The notes beneath the pieces are model-generated. The model made no database searches, had not been told where the DNA came from, and worked only from the letters and a program-made list of their open reading frames with translations. From assembly GCF_004339465.1 (NCBI RefSeq), contig NZ_SMFY01000002.1, positions 1,240,001 through 1,304,000 of the forward strand: DNA of 64,000 nt. Direction: 5' to 3'. Positions within the stretch are counted from its first letter, which is position 1; every line of letters starts with the position of its first letter. The stretch is from Ancylobacter aquaticus. GTDB lineage: Bacteria > Pseudomonadota > Alphaproteobacteria > Rhizobiales > Xanthobacteraceae. Below are positions 18,229 through 27,401 of this stretch, piece by piece. The position numbers were made by a program, and so were the translations under genes.

Positions 18229-19674
18229 TCAGAAACTGCCGAACACCGAGCCAAGCCCGATGACAGCCACTAGTGCCACCAGGGCACCGACGATGGCAAC
18301 CATGACGATGTCGAGATAGCTCTCCCTCGGCGTCACCCCGCAGACGGCGAGCAGGGTCACCACCGCGCCGCTATGGGGCAGGCTGTCGAGCGTGCCCGCG
18401 CTCATGACGGCCACGCGGTGCAGCAGGGAAGGCTCGATGCCGAGCGCGCCGGCCCGCTCCAGGAAGACCGGCCCCAGCGCGTCGAGCGCGATGGTGAGGC
18501 CGCCCGACGCAGAGCCGGTGAGCGCGGCGAGGATGTTGACCGCCACAGCCAGCGACACCAGAGGCCCGCCCTCAATGGAGAGCACCCAGTCGCGCACCAG
18601 CGCAAAGGCCGGCAGCGCCGCCACCACGGCTCCGAAGCCGACAAGGCTCGCCACCGAGAAGATCGGCAGCACCGAGGCGTTGGCGCCGGCATCCATGGTT
18701 TCGCGCAGTTTCGGCAGGCGGCGCCAGTTGAGGGCAAGCGTCGCCAGTATCGCCACGATCAGCGCCACCGCCACCGACCACACGCCGCTGACCGCCGAGA
18801 GGGGGATGCCGCCCCAGCGCTCCTCGGCCAGGAATCCGAAATCGAGGCGCGGCAGGAGCACGAAGGACATCAGCAGATTGACACTGATGACCAGCCCGAG
18901 CGGAAGCGCGGCCAGCGCGATGGAGGGGCGCTCCACGCTCTGGTGGCCGTGGGCGATTTCCGCCGGGTCGAAGGCGTGCGCGGTGCTCGCCCGCTCGCGC
19001 AGCACCGGGTCGTCGAGGTCGGCGTTGACGGTGCCGCCGCCGAACCCCTCCCCCGCCCGGCGGGCGGAAGTCTCCACGCGGGCGAGCCACCACAGGCCGA
19101 AGCCGAGCATGATGGCGGAGGCGACAATGCCGAGGCCCGGCGCGGCGAAGGGCGTGGTGCCGAAGAACGGCATGGGAATGGCGTTCTGGATCGCCGGCGT
19201 GCCCGGAAGCGCCATCATGGTGAAGGTGAAAGTGCCGAGCGCGATGGCCGGCGCCATCAGCCGGCGCGGAATGTCGGCGGTGCGGAACAGCGCCTGCGCC
19301 ATCGGCGCCAGCACGAACAGGGCGACGAACAGGCTCACCCCGCCATAGGTGACGATGGCGCCCGCCAGCACCACGGCGAGGATGGCGCGCTGCGCGCCTA
19401 GCTTCGCCGTCATGAACTCGGCGATGGCCGAGACCGAGCCACTATCCTCCATCAGCTTGCCGAACAGCGCGCCGAGCAGGAACAGGGGAAAGAACTGCCC
19501 GACAAAGCTCGCCGCACTGCCCATGAAGGTCTGCGTCCAGCTCGCCAGCAGCGGCTCGCCGGACAGGAGGGCGGCGATCAGCGCCGCGAGCGGCGCCAGC
19601 AGCAGCACGCTCCAGCCGCGATAGGCGAACCAGACGAGAAGGCCGAGGCCGAGCAGGATGCCGATGAGGCCCAT
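18229..19674 (-). CDS. GntP-family permease
   Basis: A 481-residue permease of the GntP family (gluconate and hydroxy-acid proton symporters). Typical features: an N-terminal hydrophobic hairpin, the loop LMEDSGSVSAIAEFM, the helix pair with VTYGGVSLFVALFVLAPMA and PGTPAIQNAIPMPFFGTTPFAAPGLG, and the C-terminal GSASGGLTIALDALGP and DSLPHSGAVVTLL. The last two blocks are closest, as I recall, to permeases annotated as D-beta-hydroxybutyrate transporters. It begins three bases after the patatin gene with a GGAAGG site inside that gene's end, so the two are surely cotranscribed. Confidence 0.9.
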   Translation of the reverse strand: MGLIGILLGLGLLVWFAYRGWSVLLLAPLAALIAALLSGEPLLASWTQTFMGSAASFVGQFFPLFLLGALFGKLMEDSGSVSAIAEFMTAKLGAQRAILAVVLAGAIVTYGGVSLFVALFVLAPMAQALFRTADIPRRLMAPAIALGTFTFTMMALPGTPAIQNAIPMPFFGTTPFAAPGLGIVASAIMLGFGLWWLARVETSARRAGEGFGGGTVNADLDDPVLRERASTAHAFDPAEIAHGHQSVERPSIALAALPLGLVISVNLLMSFVLLPRLDFGFLAEERWGGIPLSAVSGVWSVAVALIVAILATLALNWRRLPKLRETMDAGANASVLPIFSVASLVGFGAVVAALPAFALVRDWVLSIEGGPLVSLAVAVNILAALTGSASGGLTIALDALGPVFLERAGALGIEPSLLHRVAVMSAGTLDSLPHSGAVVTLLAVCGVTPRESYLDIVMVAIVGALVALVAVIGLGSVFGSF

Positions 19675-19677
19675 GGC

Positions 19678-20841
19678 TCACACGCCTTCCAGCAGCACGT
19701 CGAGATTGACCGAGCAGCGCTTGCCGATATTGCCGCCATCGGCTTCGAGGAAGGCATCGGCGGCCTTGCGGCCCTCGTCGCGCAGCATGCTGAGGAATTC
19801 CCATTCGGCATTGAGCTTCGAGGAATAGCCGAGCTTGTCCATGACCTCGTTGCGCACCAGATGAATGCGCATGCGGGCCCATTGGGCCCCCTCGCAATTG
19901 CCGGGATCGGCGACCTGCCGCAGCAGGGCGATCATCCGCAATTCCTTCAGCAGAACGGCATTGAACGAGACTTCGTTGAGCCGGTTGAGGATTTCCGAGG
20001 CGGTGCGCGGCGTGCCGGGCCGTTCCACCGGGTTGATCGGGATGAGGATGGTGTCGTCGGATTCGAGTTCGCGCACCAGCGGCGTCATGGTCGGGTTGCC
20101 GGAATAGCCGCCATCCCAATAGCTTTCGCCGTCGATGTCCACCGCCTGGAACAGGGTGGGCAGGCAGGCCGAGGCGAGCAGCACCTCCGGCGTGATTTCG
20201 GCATTGCGGAAAACCCGGCCGCGCCCGGTGCGCACATTGGTGGCGGTGATGAACAGCTTGACCGGGGAGCTTCGCAGGCGCTCGAAGTCGATCGCCTTTT
20301 CCAGGATGGCGCGCAGCGGATTGGAGCCGCCCGGATTGAGGTCATAGGGCGAATAAAGCCGCGACATCAAATCCATGGTCACGAACAGCGGCGAATGATC
20401 GAGCGACCAGCGGCCCAGCAGCACATCCAGCGGGCCACGCTGGAACGGGCTGAAGCGCGCCGCGTCCGACACGTGACGCCAATAGGCATCGAGCGCCGCG
20501 CGGGCGCCCTCCCGCCCGCCGGCGGCAAAGCCATCGGCCAGCACGGCCGCGTTCATCGCCCCGGCCGAGGTGCCGGAAATACCCTCGATGGCGAGCCAGT
20601 CCTCTTCCAGCAGCCGATCGAGCACGCCCCAGGTGAAGGCCCCGTGCGAGCCGCCGCCCTGCAAAGCGAGATCGACCCGGATCGGCCCGGATGGCGTGGG
20701 CGCCGGCGCCGCCGGTGCTGCGGAAGTGTCCTCGGAAGCGGCGGCCGGACCGCTGTCGGCGCTTTTGCGGACCCCTCGCCGCGGCGTCCTGGCGGCGGAG
20801 ACTTCGGGAGGCGGGGCGGGAGGCAGGACCTTGGAGGGCAT
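19678..20841 (-). CDS. patatin-like phospholipase
   Basis: A 387-residue cytoplasmic patatin-type hydrolase. A Pro/Ala-rich N-terminal ~50 residues precedes the catalytic domain: oxyanion loop GGGSHG (~62-67), nucleophile elbow GTSAG (~90), and Asp of the dyad in WDGGYSGNP (~240), followed by a C-terminal helical region after SNNPV-like INPVERPG, as in patatins with the DUF3734 tail. Such proteins are commonly linked to 3-hydroxybutyrate dehydrogenase or polyhydroxybutyrate genes in alphaproteobacteria. Its partner here is a GntP-type permease. The start has a GAAAGG site. Confidence 0.92.
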   Translation of the reverse strand: MPSKVLPPAPPPEVSAARTPRRGVRKSADSGPAAASEDTSAAPAAPAPTPSGPIRVDLALQGGGSHGAFTWGVLDRLLEEDWLAIEGISGTSAGAMNAAVLADGFAAGGREGARAALDAYWRHVSDAARFSPFQRGPLDVLLGRWSLDHSPLFVTMDLMSRLYSPYDLNPGGSNPLRAILEKAIDFERLRSSPVKLFITATNVRTGRGRVFRNAEITPEVLLASACLPTLFQAVDIDGESYWDGGYSGNPTMTPLVRELESDDTILIPINPVERPGTPRTASEILNRLNEVSFNAVLLKELRMIALLRQVADPGNCEGAQWARMRIHLVRNEVMDKLGYSSKLNAEWEFLSMLRDEGRKAADAFLEADGGNIGKRCSVNLDVLLEGV

Positions 20842-20993
20842 TGGCGCGCCTTTCGGAACCGGATAGCCTTACCGTACCGGCCCGGATGCTGCATCGCAAC
20901 ATCGAAACCGGCATGGCGGGCCCGCGACCCTGTGGGGCGTGTGGCCAGATGCCGGGAACGCGGCCGGAAGCGGCGGAACGAGGGGATGCCGCG

Positions 20994-22211
20994 TCAGTCG
21001 CGGGCCACCTTGCGGCGCAGCAGGCCCTTGCCTCCCAGCAGCCGCCCGAACCAGAGCGGAACACGCAGCAGCGGGTAGAGGAAATACAGCCGGCGCGGCA
21101 GCGGCATGTCGAGCGCGTCCTGGCAGTTCACCGTCCAGCGCAGGATCTCGGTGCCCACATGACCGGGGCCGCAGGCCAGCGCGTGCAGCATCGGCAGCAG
21201 CACCACCTGACGGAGCGCGAATTGCGGCTTGGCCGCGCCGAGAGAGGCGAGGCAGAGCCGGCGCATCGCCCGCTGCAGCGGCGCCTCCACCGGACGCGTC
21301 AAGGCCGCCGGCACCGGCAGACCCAGAAGCTCGCGGCACAGGTCGAAGGCGAGCAAGGCGGCCGGCCCGGCCCCGCGCGCCTGCGCGTGGCGATAGAGGC
21401 GCAGCCGCTCCTCCTCCGGCAGCCCCGCGAGAAGCGCGTGCAGATCGGCCAGCCATTTGAGGCGGAACCAGCCGCTGCGGGCGCCGTGGACGCACAGATA
21501 GGCGAACTCGTCATCGGGATGGAAACCCCGAACGGAGACGCCGCCCAGGCTCTCGCGCTTTCCCGTCGCCGCCAGAAGCGGCGCAAGCGGCAGCAGCCGG
21601 CGGTTTTCGGTCAGGCGCCAATGCGGCTCCAGTTGCACGCCGCGCGCCGGATCGACCAGGATCGCTTCCATCTGGAAGGCACGCAACGCGTTGATTCTAG
21701 CCGGGGTCAGCGGAGCCTTGGGAAAGACCGGCCGATAGCCCTCGCCCGCGAGACACGCGAACATCGCGGGCAGATCGTCCGGCCGCACCAGGAAGTCGAT
21801 GTCCTTGCCATGCTTCACGGCCACCGACCCATAGGCCCGCTGGCCGACCAGCGCGCCCTTGAAGAAGACCGCCTCGATGCCGGCGGCGTCGAACATCTTC
21901 TGCAGGCGGATCGTGGCGGCCACCATGGCAAGGTTGTTCCGCGCCAGAACCCCCGCCTTCTCGGCGACGAACTGGCGCACATGCCCGGGAATCTCGTCCG
22001 CCGCGTCACCGGCCAGGCGCCCCAGCGCCAGATGGACGATGCCGGGCACGCGGTGCCGCTCCACGAGGCGGATGAACGCCTTCCAATCCACCCGGCCGGC
22101 CGGCGCGGCCACGTCCGGCGCCCCGTGCCGCGCGGCCAGCGCGCACAGCCGCAGGAGCAGCGCAAAGGTCGCATCGGCCTCGCGCGTGGCGTGCCCTGAC
22201 GTTCCGCTCAT
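20994..22211 (-). CDS. NTP_transf_5-type nucleotidyltransferase-like protein
   Basis: A 405-residue protein with the pattern of the uncharacterised nucleotidyltransferase family PF14907: a helical N-terminus, then FFKGALVGQRAYGS and KHGKDIDFLVRPDDL, where the D-x-D of KDID would bind the catalytic metal, followed by LEPHWRLTEN and a helical C-terminal half ending in basic residues. Family members are often near surface polysaccharide or lasso-peptide genes, but none is here. The start is uncertain; the ATG at 22211 gives MSGTSGHATREAD, and an upstream option would add 38 unlikely residues. Confidence 0.82.
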   Translation of the reverse strand: MSGTSGHATREADATFALLLRLCALAARHGAPDVAAPAGRVDWKAFIRLVERHRVPGIVHLALGRLAGDAADEIPGHVRQFVAEKAGVLARNNLAMVAATIRLQKMFDAAGIEAVFFKGALVGQRAYGSVAVKHGKDIDFLVRPDDLPAMFACLAGEGYRPVFPKAPLTPARINALRAFQMEAILVDPARGVQLEPHWRLTENRRLLPLAPLLAATGKRESLGGVSVRGFHPDDEFAYLCVHGARSGWFRLKWLADLHALLAGLPEEERLRLYRHAQARGAGPAALLAFDLCRELLGLPVPAALTRPVEAPLQRAMRRLCLASLGAAKPQFALRQVVLLPMLHALACGPGHVGTEILRWTVNCQDALDMPLPRRLYFLYPLLRVPLWFGRLLGGKGLLRRKVARD

Positions 22212-22335
22212 CCCCGCCCGATCACTGCGGGACGCGAGGCACCCGCCCCCGCGTCGCATGTGGGCGGATTTTACCGTTTCGATCCCTCGGCTGTAAAGGC
22301 GCGATGGCACAGCTTCGGCGCGCATGGCCGGTGCC

Positions 22336-23367
22336 TCATGCGCCGGCGAGGGCCGGTGCCTTGGCGTTCGACAACACCCGGAACACGCCGTCCCGGTCCA
22401 CCACCGTGCCGCAGCTGGTGACGAAGTCCGGCCGGGGCAGCAGGCGGCTCTGGCCGAGCTCCATATGCACGTCGATCAGGCAGTCGACAAACTGGCGGGC
22501 GAGCTTGAAGTCGGCAGCGGCGGGGCCCATCATCGCGGTGATCGGGTTGACGATGCGCACCCGGTCCGGCCGCAGCGCCCGCAAGGCACCGCTGGCGATG
22601 AGCGGCTGTGCGGTGTGGTCCAGCACATAGCCGATATTGCGCCCCGACAGGATCAGCGCCAGCTGCGACTGGATGCCGAGGCCGATATCGCCGCAGGTGT
22701 CGCTGCGGCGGGCGCGCTCGGGATGGTAATATTCAAGGTGCCCCCGGCTGCAATAGGCGGCGGATTCGATGTCCGCCAGCGTCAGCTCGTCCTCGGGAAT
22801 GGCGTAGAGCGGGTGCCGGTCGCCGCAGCACATGAAGCCCTGCTCGTCGAACAGGTGCTCGTAGGTGAGCTGCGCGTAATGCTCGTTCACCAGCCCGATG
22901 CCGACATGCAGCATGCCGTCGGCCACCCGCCCGGCAAGCTGGAAGCCGAGCATGACCTCCATGCGGAAGCGGACATTGGGGTAATAGTCGGAGAAACGGC
23001 GAATGGCGTCATGCAGCCGCGCGGACGGGTTCTCGACAATGCCGTCCTGAATGCCGATGGAGAGTTCGTAGACGGTGTTCTGGTTGATGTTCGAGGCCTT
23101 CTGCTTGAAGGCCTCCACCGAGGCGAACAGTTCCTTGGCGGCCTTGTAGACCACCTCCCCCTCGCGGAAGAGCTTGAAGCCCTTCGGCCCGCGCCGGCAG
23201 AGCCGCGTGCCGAGGCGGATCTCCAGCGACTTCAGGTTCTCGCTGAGGGTGGATTGCGAAAGATTGAGCGCCGCCTGCGCGGCGGTGAAGCTTCTCTCCT
23301 CGACAATGGTGCAGAAGCAGCGCAGCAGCTTCAGGTCGATATCGTAGATCTGGCTGATGTGCGACAT
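22336..23367 (-). CDS. LysR-type transcriptional regulator
   Basis: A 343-residue LysR regulator. The winged helix-turn-helix occupies ~9-67 (LLRCFCTIVEERSFTAAQ, ALNLSQSTLSENLKSLEIRLG), and the rest is a type 2 periplasmic-binding-like effector domain. It diverges from the flavin monooxygenase gene at 23660 over 292 bases, the standard LysR layout, and probably controls it and possibly the facing ABC/monooxygenase operon. The ATG at 23367 places the DNA-binding helix at the usual distance. The effector-domain Cys pair (MCCGD) is unusual but common in some sulfur-related regulators; I infer nothing firm from it. No T-N11-A site stands out in the intergenic region. Confidence 0.93.
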   Translation of the reverse strand: MSHISQIYDIDLKLLRCFCTIVEERSFTAAQAALNLSQSTLSENLKSLEIRLGTRLCRRGPKGFKLFREGEVVYKAAKELFASVEAFKQKASNINQNTVYELSIGIQDGIVENPSARLHDAIRRFSDYYPNVRFRMEVMLGFQLAGRVADGMLHVGIGLVNEHYAQLTYEHLFDEQGFMCCGDRHPLYAIPEDELTLADIESAAYCSRGHLEYYHPERARRSDTCGDIGLGIQSQLALILSGRNIGYVLDHTAQPLIASGALRALRPDRVRIVNPITAMMGPAAADFKLARQFVDCLIDVHMELGQSRLLPRPDFVTSCGTVVDRDGVFRVLSNAKAPALAGA

Positions 23368-23659
23368 GGCTATGCCTCGCTCCGTGTCGATGACGTCCCT
23401 TTCCCCCCGGCGCACCGCACTTAGCAATTTGTGCGCCGCACCAGCGCCGGCGCGGTCTTGCTGATATTCCAGAGCCATCGGGGCGCGCCGCCGCCGCGCC
23501 GACCGGGCCGATTGCACAGTGTTTGCCCACGCCCCCGCCCTCTGCCCAATGTTGAGCCGCCCCTGAGCGGAACATCGCTTGGGCTTTTCGCAATGGTGGC
23601 GGCAAGGGTCGCCGGCTTACGCTGGCTGCTTCGTTTGAGCAGGCAGATGGGGCAGCGTC

Positions 23660-24973
23660 ATGAGTCCGCGACCGTTACACCTCGGGTGGTTCACCAATTT
23701 CGCGGTCGACGAATGGACGAGACCCTTCACCGGCGGCGGCGGCGACCCGTGGGACGGCAAGTTCTACATCGACATGGCGCAGGCCATGGAGCGGGCGTGC
23801 TTCGACTACATCATGCTGGAAGACACGCTGATGATCTCGGAGGCCTATGGCGGCTCCAACGAGGTCTATCTCAAGCACAACATCATGGGGCCGAAGGCCG
23901 ACCCCTCGCCGATGGCGGCGCTGATCGGCGCCAACACCAAGAACCTCGGCGTGGTGGCGACCTTTTCCACCATGGCCTATCCGCCCTTCATGCTGGCGCG
24001 GCTGTGCTCGACGCTGGACAGCATCTGCAAGGGCCGGTTCGGCTGGAACATCGTCACCACGGGCGAGGACCTCGCTGCCGAGAATTTCGGCATGGACAAG
24101 CTGCCGCCGCGCCAGGAGCGCTACGACATGGCGGATGAGTATGTCGAGCTGTGCAAGCAGCTCTGGGGCAGCTGGGATTCCGACGCCGTGGTGCGCGACC
24201 ATGCCACCGGCACCTATGCCGATGCCTCCAAGGTCCGGCCCATCCATTTCAACGGCAAGTATTTCAAGAGCCGGGGACCGCTGAACTGCGTGCCCTCGCC
24301 GCAGGTCCGCCCCGCCTTCGTACAGGCCGGCGGCTCGCCGCGCGGGCGGCAGTTCGCGGCGATGACCGCTGACAGCATCATCGCCCCCTCCATGGGCGTT
24401 GCAGGCCTCAAGGCCTACCGCGCCGATGTGCGGGCACGGGCCGAGGCCGGCGGACGCGACCCGGACGAGATCAAGGTGCTGTTCGTCGTCGCCCCCATTC
24501 TCGGCGAAACCGAGGAAGAGGCGAAGGCGAAGGCCGCGCGCATCATCGAGGCGCCGGATTATTGCGAGAAGGCGCTGGCGCTGATCGCCGCCATCACCGA
24601 CATCGACTTCTCAACGTTCGACCTCGACGCGCCGCTGCCTCCCCTCACCACCAATGGAGAGCAAGGCTCGCTCGATGCCTTCCAGCAGACCGGCTCGGGC
24701 AAGACGCTGCGCCAGCTCTGCGCCGACCAGCTCTCGCGCGGGCTGGACGGGCTGGTGGGCACGCCTGACCAGGTGGCCGAACGCATGGGAGAGGTGATGG
24801 CGGAAGTGGGCGGCGACGGCTTCCTCATCACCCGCCCGTTCACCGCCAATATCAGCCGGCAATACATCACCGATATCTGCGAGGGGCTGGTGCCGGCCTT
24901 GCAGCGCCGGGGCCTCGCCCGCACGAGCTACACCGAGGGCGCGACGCTGCGGCAGATGCTGCGGGAGTTCTGA
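23660..24973 (+). CDS. NtaA/DszA-family FMN-dependent monooxygenase 1
   Basis: A 437-residue luciferase-like (LLM) flavin monooxygenase of the NtaA/SnaA/DszA/SoxA subfamily, with length and motifs as usual: LGWFTNF at the N-terminus, ERACFDYIMLEDT, GRFGWNIVTTGEDLAAENFG, the GKYFKSRGPLN block and FVQAGGSPRGRQFAA. These enzymes use reduced FMN supplied by a separate reductase and O2 to attack C-S or C-N bonds (nitrilotriacetate, dibenzothiophene sulfone, S-(2-succino)cysteine). It is 40-45% similar by eye to the second monooxygenase at 28281. It has its own LysR upstream and no reductase gene nearby. Confidence 0.93.
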   Translation: MSPRPLHLGWFTNFAVDEWTRPFTGGGGDPWDGKFYIDMAQAMERACFDYIMLEDTLMISEAYGGSNEVYLKHNIMGPKADPSPMAALIGANTKNLGVVATFSTMAYPPFMLARLCSTLDSICKGRFGWNIVTTGEDLAAENFGMDKLPPRQERYDMADEYVELCKQLWGSWDSDAVVRDHATGTYADASKVRPIHFNGKYFKSRGPLNCVPSPQVRPAFVQAGGSPRGRQFAAMTADSIIAPSMGVAGLKAYRADVRARAEAGGRDPDEIKVLFVVAPILGETEEEAKAKAARIIEAPDYCEKALALIAAITDIDFSTFDLDAPLPPLTTNGEQGSLDAFQQTGSGKTLRQLCADQLSRGLDGLVGTPDQVAERMGEVMAEVGGDGFLITRPFTANISRQYITDICEGLVPALQRRGLARTSYTEGATLRQMLREF

Positions 24974-24981
24974 GCGCGGCT

Positions 24982-25084
24982 GACGACTCCACGAGCAGGC
25001 GTCATCCCGGAAGGACCGAAGGTCCTGTCCGGGACCGCTGGCGTATCCCGGTGGGCGATCCCGGCTCAAGCGGGACGGGTCGTC
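24982..25084. repeat. REP-like extragenic palindromic element
   Basis: The 125-base gap between two convergent genes is filled by nested inverted repeats: outer arms GACGAC/GTCGTC and an inner hairpin of the form ATCCCGG-AAGGACC-GAAGGTCC-TGTCCGGGA, followed by a second ATCCCGG...CCGGGA-like half. Sequences of this style (TCATCCCGGAC..GAAGG..GTCCGGGAT) recur between genes in related alphaproteobacteria. It may also act as a two-way terminator. Confidence 0.6.
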
Positions 25085-25098
25085 GAGGTGCCCGCCCC

Positions 25099-25887
25099 TC
25101 AGCGCAGGATCTGCGCGAGGAAATGGCGCAGGCGCTCGCTCTTCGGGGCGTCGAAGAAATCCTGCGCCCCGCCCTCTTCCACGATCTCGCCCCGGTCCAT
25201 GAACACGCAGCGATCCGCCACGCGCCGGGCAAAACCCATTTCGTGGGTGACGCAAACCATGGTGACGCCGCTGGCGGCGAGTTCCTCAATCACGCCCAGC
25301 ACCTCCTTGACCATTTCAGGGTCGAGCGCCGAGGTCGGCTCGTCGAACAGAAGGATGCGCGGCTCCATGCACAGCGCGCGGGCGATGGCGACGCGCTGCT
25401 GCTGCCCGCCGGACAGACGCGCGGGATATTTGCGCGCCTGATCGGCGAGGTGGACGCGCTCCAGATGTGCCATGGCGAGCTTTTCCGCCTGCGCCTTCGA
25501 CAGCCCGCGATTGAGTTGCGGCGCCAGCATGCAGTTTTCCAGCGCGGTGAGATGGGGGAACAGGTTGAAGTGCTGGAACACCATGCCGACTTCCTGGCGG
25601 ATGTCCTGCACCGTGCCTTCGTCCCCCGTCAGTTCGATGCCGTTGACCACGATGCGCCCGCCATCATGGCGCTCCAGCGCGTTGATGCAGCGGATGAGGG
25701 TCGACTTGCCCGAGCCGGAGGGGCCGCAGATGACGACCTTCTCGCCGCGCTGCACCTGGAGGTCGACGCCAGCCAGCGCGCGATGGGCGCCGTAGCGCTT
25801 CACCACGCCGGCGAGGAGGATGGCCGGTGCGACCGGCGCGGGGGCGAGGTCGCCGGCGAGGTCGGAAGCGGGCGGGCGGGCGATCAT
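25099..25887 (-). CDS. polar amino-acid ABC transporter ATP-binding protein
   Basis: A 262-residue ABC ATPase of the GlnQ/HisP group: Walker [10 protein letters not shown] (~55-63), the Q-loop in [17 protein letters not shown], signature LSGGQQQR, Walker [17 protein letters not shown] and switch His in VTHEMGFAR. The 25-residue Ala/Pro-rich N-terminal extension is odd but not unusual. It energises the two permeases encoded immediately upstream; the start overlaps the preceding permease stop by four bases. It is the last gene of the operon that begins with monooxygenase 2. Confidence 0.95.
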   Translation of the reverse strand: MIARPPASDLAGDLAPAPVAPAILLAGVVKRYGAHRALAGVDLQVQRGEKVVICGPSGSGKSTLIRCINALERHDGGRIVVNGIELTGDEGTVQDIRQEVGMVFQHFNLFPHLTALENCMLAPQLNRGLSKAQAEKLAMAHLERVHLADQARKYPARLSGGQQQRVAIARALCMEPRILLFDEPTSALDPEMVKEVLGVIEELAASGVTMVCVTHEMGFARRVADRCVFMDRGEIVEEGGAQDFFDAPKSERLRHFLAQILR

Positions 25888-26651
25888 GGCATCACCTTCG
25901 CCCGGCCCGCGAGCCGCGCCAGCGCCAGTCGGCCGGGCCCGGGCATGGCGACATCCTCGGCATTGTGGCGATTGAGCCAGCCTCCCCAGAAGGTGAAGCC
26001 GACGCGGATCAGGTTGACGAAGGCCCAGTAAAAGGCGGCAGCGCAGAGGATGGGGGTGAACGGGTCATAGGTCTGCTCGAAGATCGAGTTGGCCACCGCC
26101 ATCAGGTCGGTGATCGTCACCACCGAAACGATGGCGGTGCCTTTGACGAAGCTCACCACCTCGTTCTGGTAGGCCTTCAGCCCATAGCGCAGGGCGAGCG
26201 GCATCCGCACCCAAAGGAAGATGTTGCGCCGGGTGATGCCCAGCGCCTCGCTGGCCTCAACGATGCCGTGCGGCACGGCCAGCAGGCTGCCGCGCAGCAC
26301 CTCGACCATGTAGGCGGCGTGGTTGAGGCTGAGCGCCACGATCGCGCAGCCGAAGGGCGAACCGAACACGATCCAGAACGGCCCGTTGCGCAGCGCCTCG
26401 ATCTGGCCGAGGCCGTAATAGACGAGATAGAGCAGGATCAGCAGCGGTGCGCCGCGAAAGAACACCACGAAGGTTTCCGCCGGCAGCGCCAGCGCACGCC
26501 GCGACGACATGCGGGCGAAGCAGATGGGAAAGGCCAGCGCGAGGCCGATGATGAGCGGCAGCACGGTGAGGAACACCGTCACCATCAGCCCGTCGAACAG
26601 CGCCGGCAGGCTCTCCCAGGCGAGGTCGAGGTCGATCGGCAGCGCGTTCAT
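25884..26651 (-). CDS. polar amino-acid ABC permease 2
   Basis: A 255-residue permease of the HisMQ family with five helices. The cytoplasmic EAA-like loop reads [26 protein letters not shown], which contacts the ATPase. The N-terminal half has the typical [15 protein letters not shown] and [24 protein letters not shown] segments. Start ATG at 26651 overlaps the stop of the first permease by four bases. The tail after the last helix (~30 residues) is longer than in GlnP-type proteins. Functions as a heterodimer with permease 1. Confidence 0.94.
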   Translation of the reverse strand: MNALPIDLDLAWESLPALFDGLMVTVFLTVLPLIIGLALAFPICFARMSSRRALALPAETFVVFFRGAPLLILLYLVYYGLGQIEALRNGPFWIVFGSPFGCAIVALSLNHAAYMVEVLRGSLLAVPHGIVEASEALGITRRNIFLWVRMPLALRYGLKAYQNEVVSFVKGTAIVSVVTITDLMAVANSIFEQTYDPFTPILCAAAFYWAFVNLIRVGFTFWGGWLNRHNAEDVAMPGPGRLALARLAGRAKVMP

Positions 26652-27376
26652 GCCTCGGCCTGCGCGGACGAGCGGACCGGGGCGCGTCGCTGGCCACGGT
26701 CGAGGCGGGCCTCCAGCCGGTTGGCGAGCCAGAGGCTGGCGGCGCTGAACGCGATGAAAAGCAGGGCCGTGGCGACGAAGAAGAGGAAGGGCTCCTTGGT
26801 CGCCCCTGCCGCGATCTTGGCGGCCGCGACAAGGTCCTGCAGCCCGGCCAGCGACACCAGCGGCGTCTCCTTGAGCATGAAGCTCCACACATTGACGAGG
26901 CCGGGCAGAGCCAGGCGCATCACCTGCGGCAGGATCACCCGCCCCCACATGATGAGCGGGGGAATGGCGAGCGCGCGGGCGCCCTCGAACTGGCCCTTGG
27001 GCAGATTCTCGATCGCCCCGCGCACCAGCTCGGCGATATAGGCGGCATAGACGATGCCGAGCGCCGCGACGCCGGCCCCGAAGGGAGAAATGTCGATGCG
27101 GGCGCCGAACTCGCCCAGCACCGCCGCCAGCATGGCGCTGCCGCCATAAAAGATCAGGAAGATGACCAGAAGCGAGGGCACGCCCATGAAGACGGAGGCA
27201 TAGACCCGCCACGCCGCGCGGATGAAGCGGTTGCGCGAGAGCGTCACCACCCCGATCAGCACGCCCAGCACGAAAGCCAGCGTGAAGCTGGCGAAGAAGA
27301 GTTCCAGCGTGATGAGCGCTCCCTCGCCGAGCTGGCGCAGATAGCCTGCCAAATCGGCAAGGGAGAGGTTCGTCAT
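26648..27376 (-). CDS. polar amino-acid ABC permease 1
   Basis: A 242-residue HisMQ-type permease. Family elements seen: the N-terminal GALITLELFFASFTLAFVLGVLIG, FMGVPSLLVIFLIFYG, the YIAELVRGAIENLPKGQFEGARALAIPP loop leading to the EAA region, and FMLKETPLVSLAGLQDLVAAA. It pairs with permease 2 to form the membrane channel. It starts 25 bases after the binding protein gene. Substrate class from the family: polar or charged amino acids and cystine-like compounds. Confidence 0.94.
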   Translation of the reverse strand: MTNLSLADLAGYLRQLGEGALITLELFFASFTLAFVLGVLIGVVTLSRNRFIRAAWRVYASVFMGVPSLLVIFLIFYGGSAMLAAVLGEFGARIDISPFGAGVAALGIVYAAYIAELVRGAIENLPKGQFEGARALAIPPLIMWGRVILPQVMRLALPGLVNVWSFMLKETPLVSLAGLQDLVAAAKIAAGATKEPFLFFVATALLFIAFSAASLWLANRLEARLDRGQRRAPVRSSAQAEA

Positions 27377-27401
27377 CCGCCGTTCTCCGGGTGGGGCGCG
27401 G

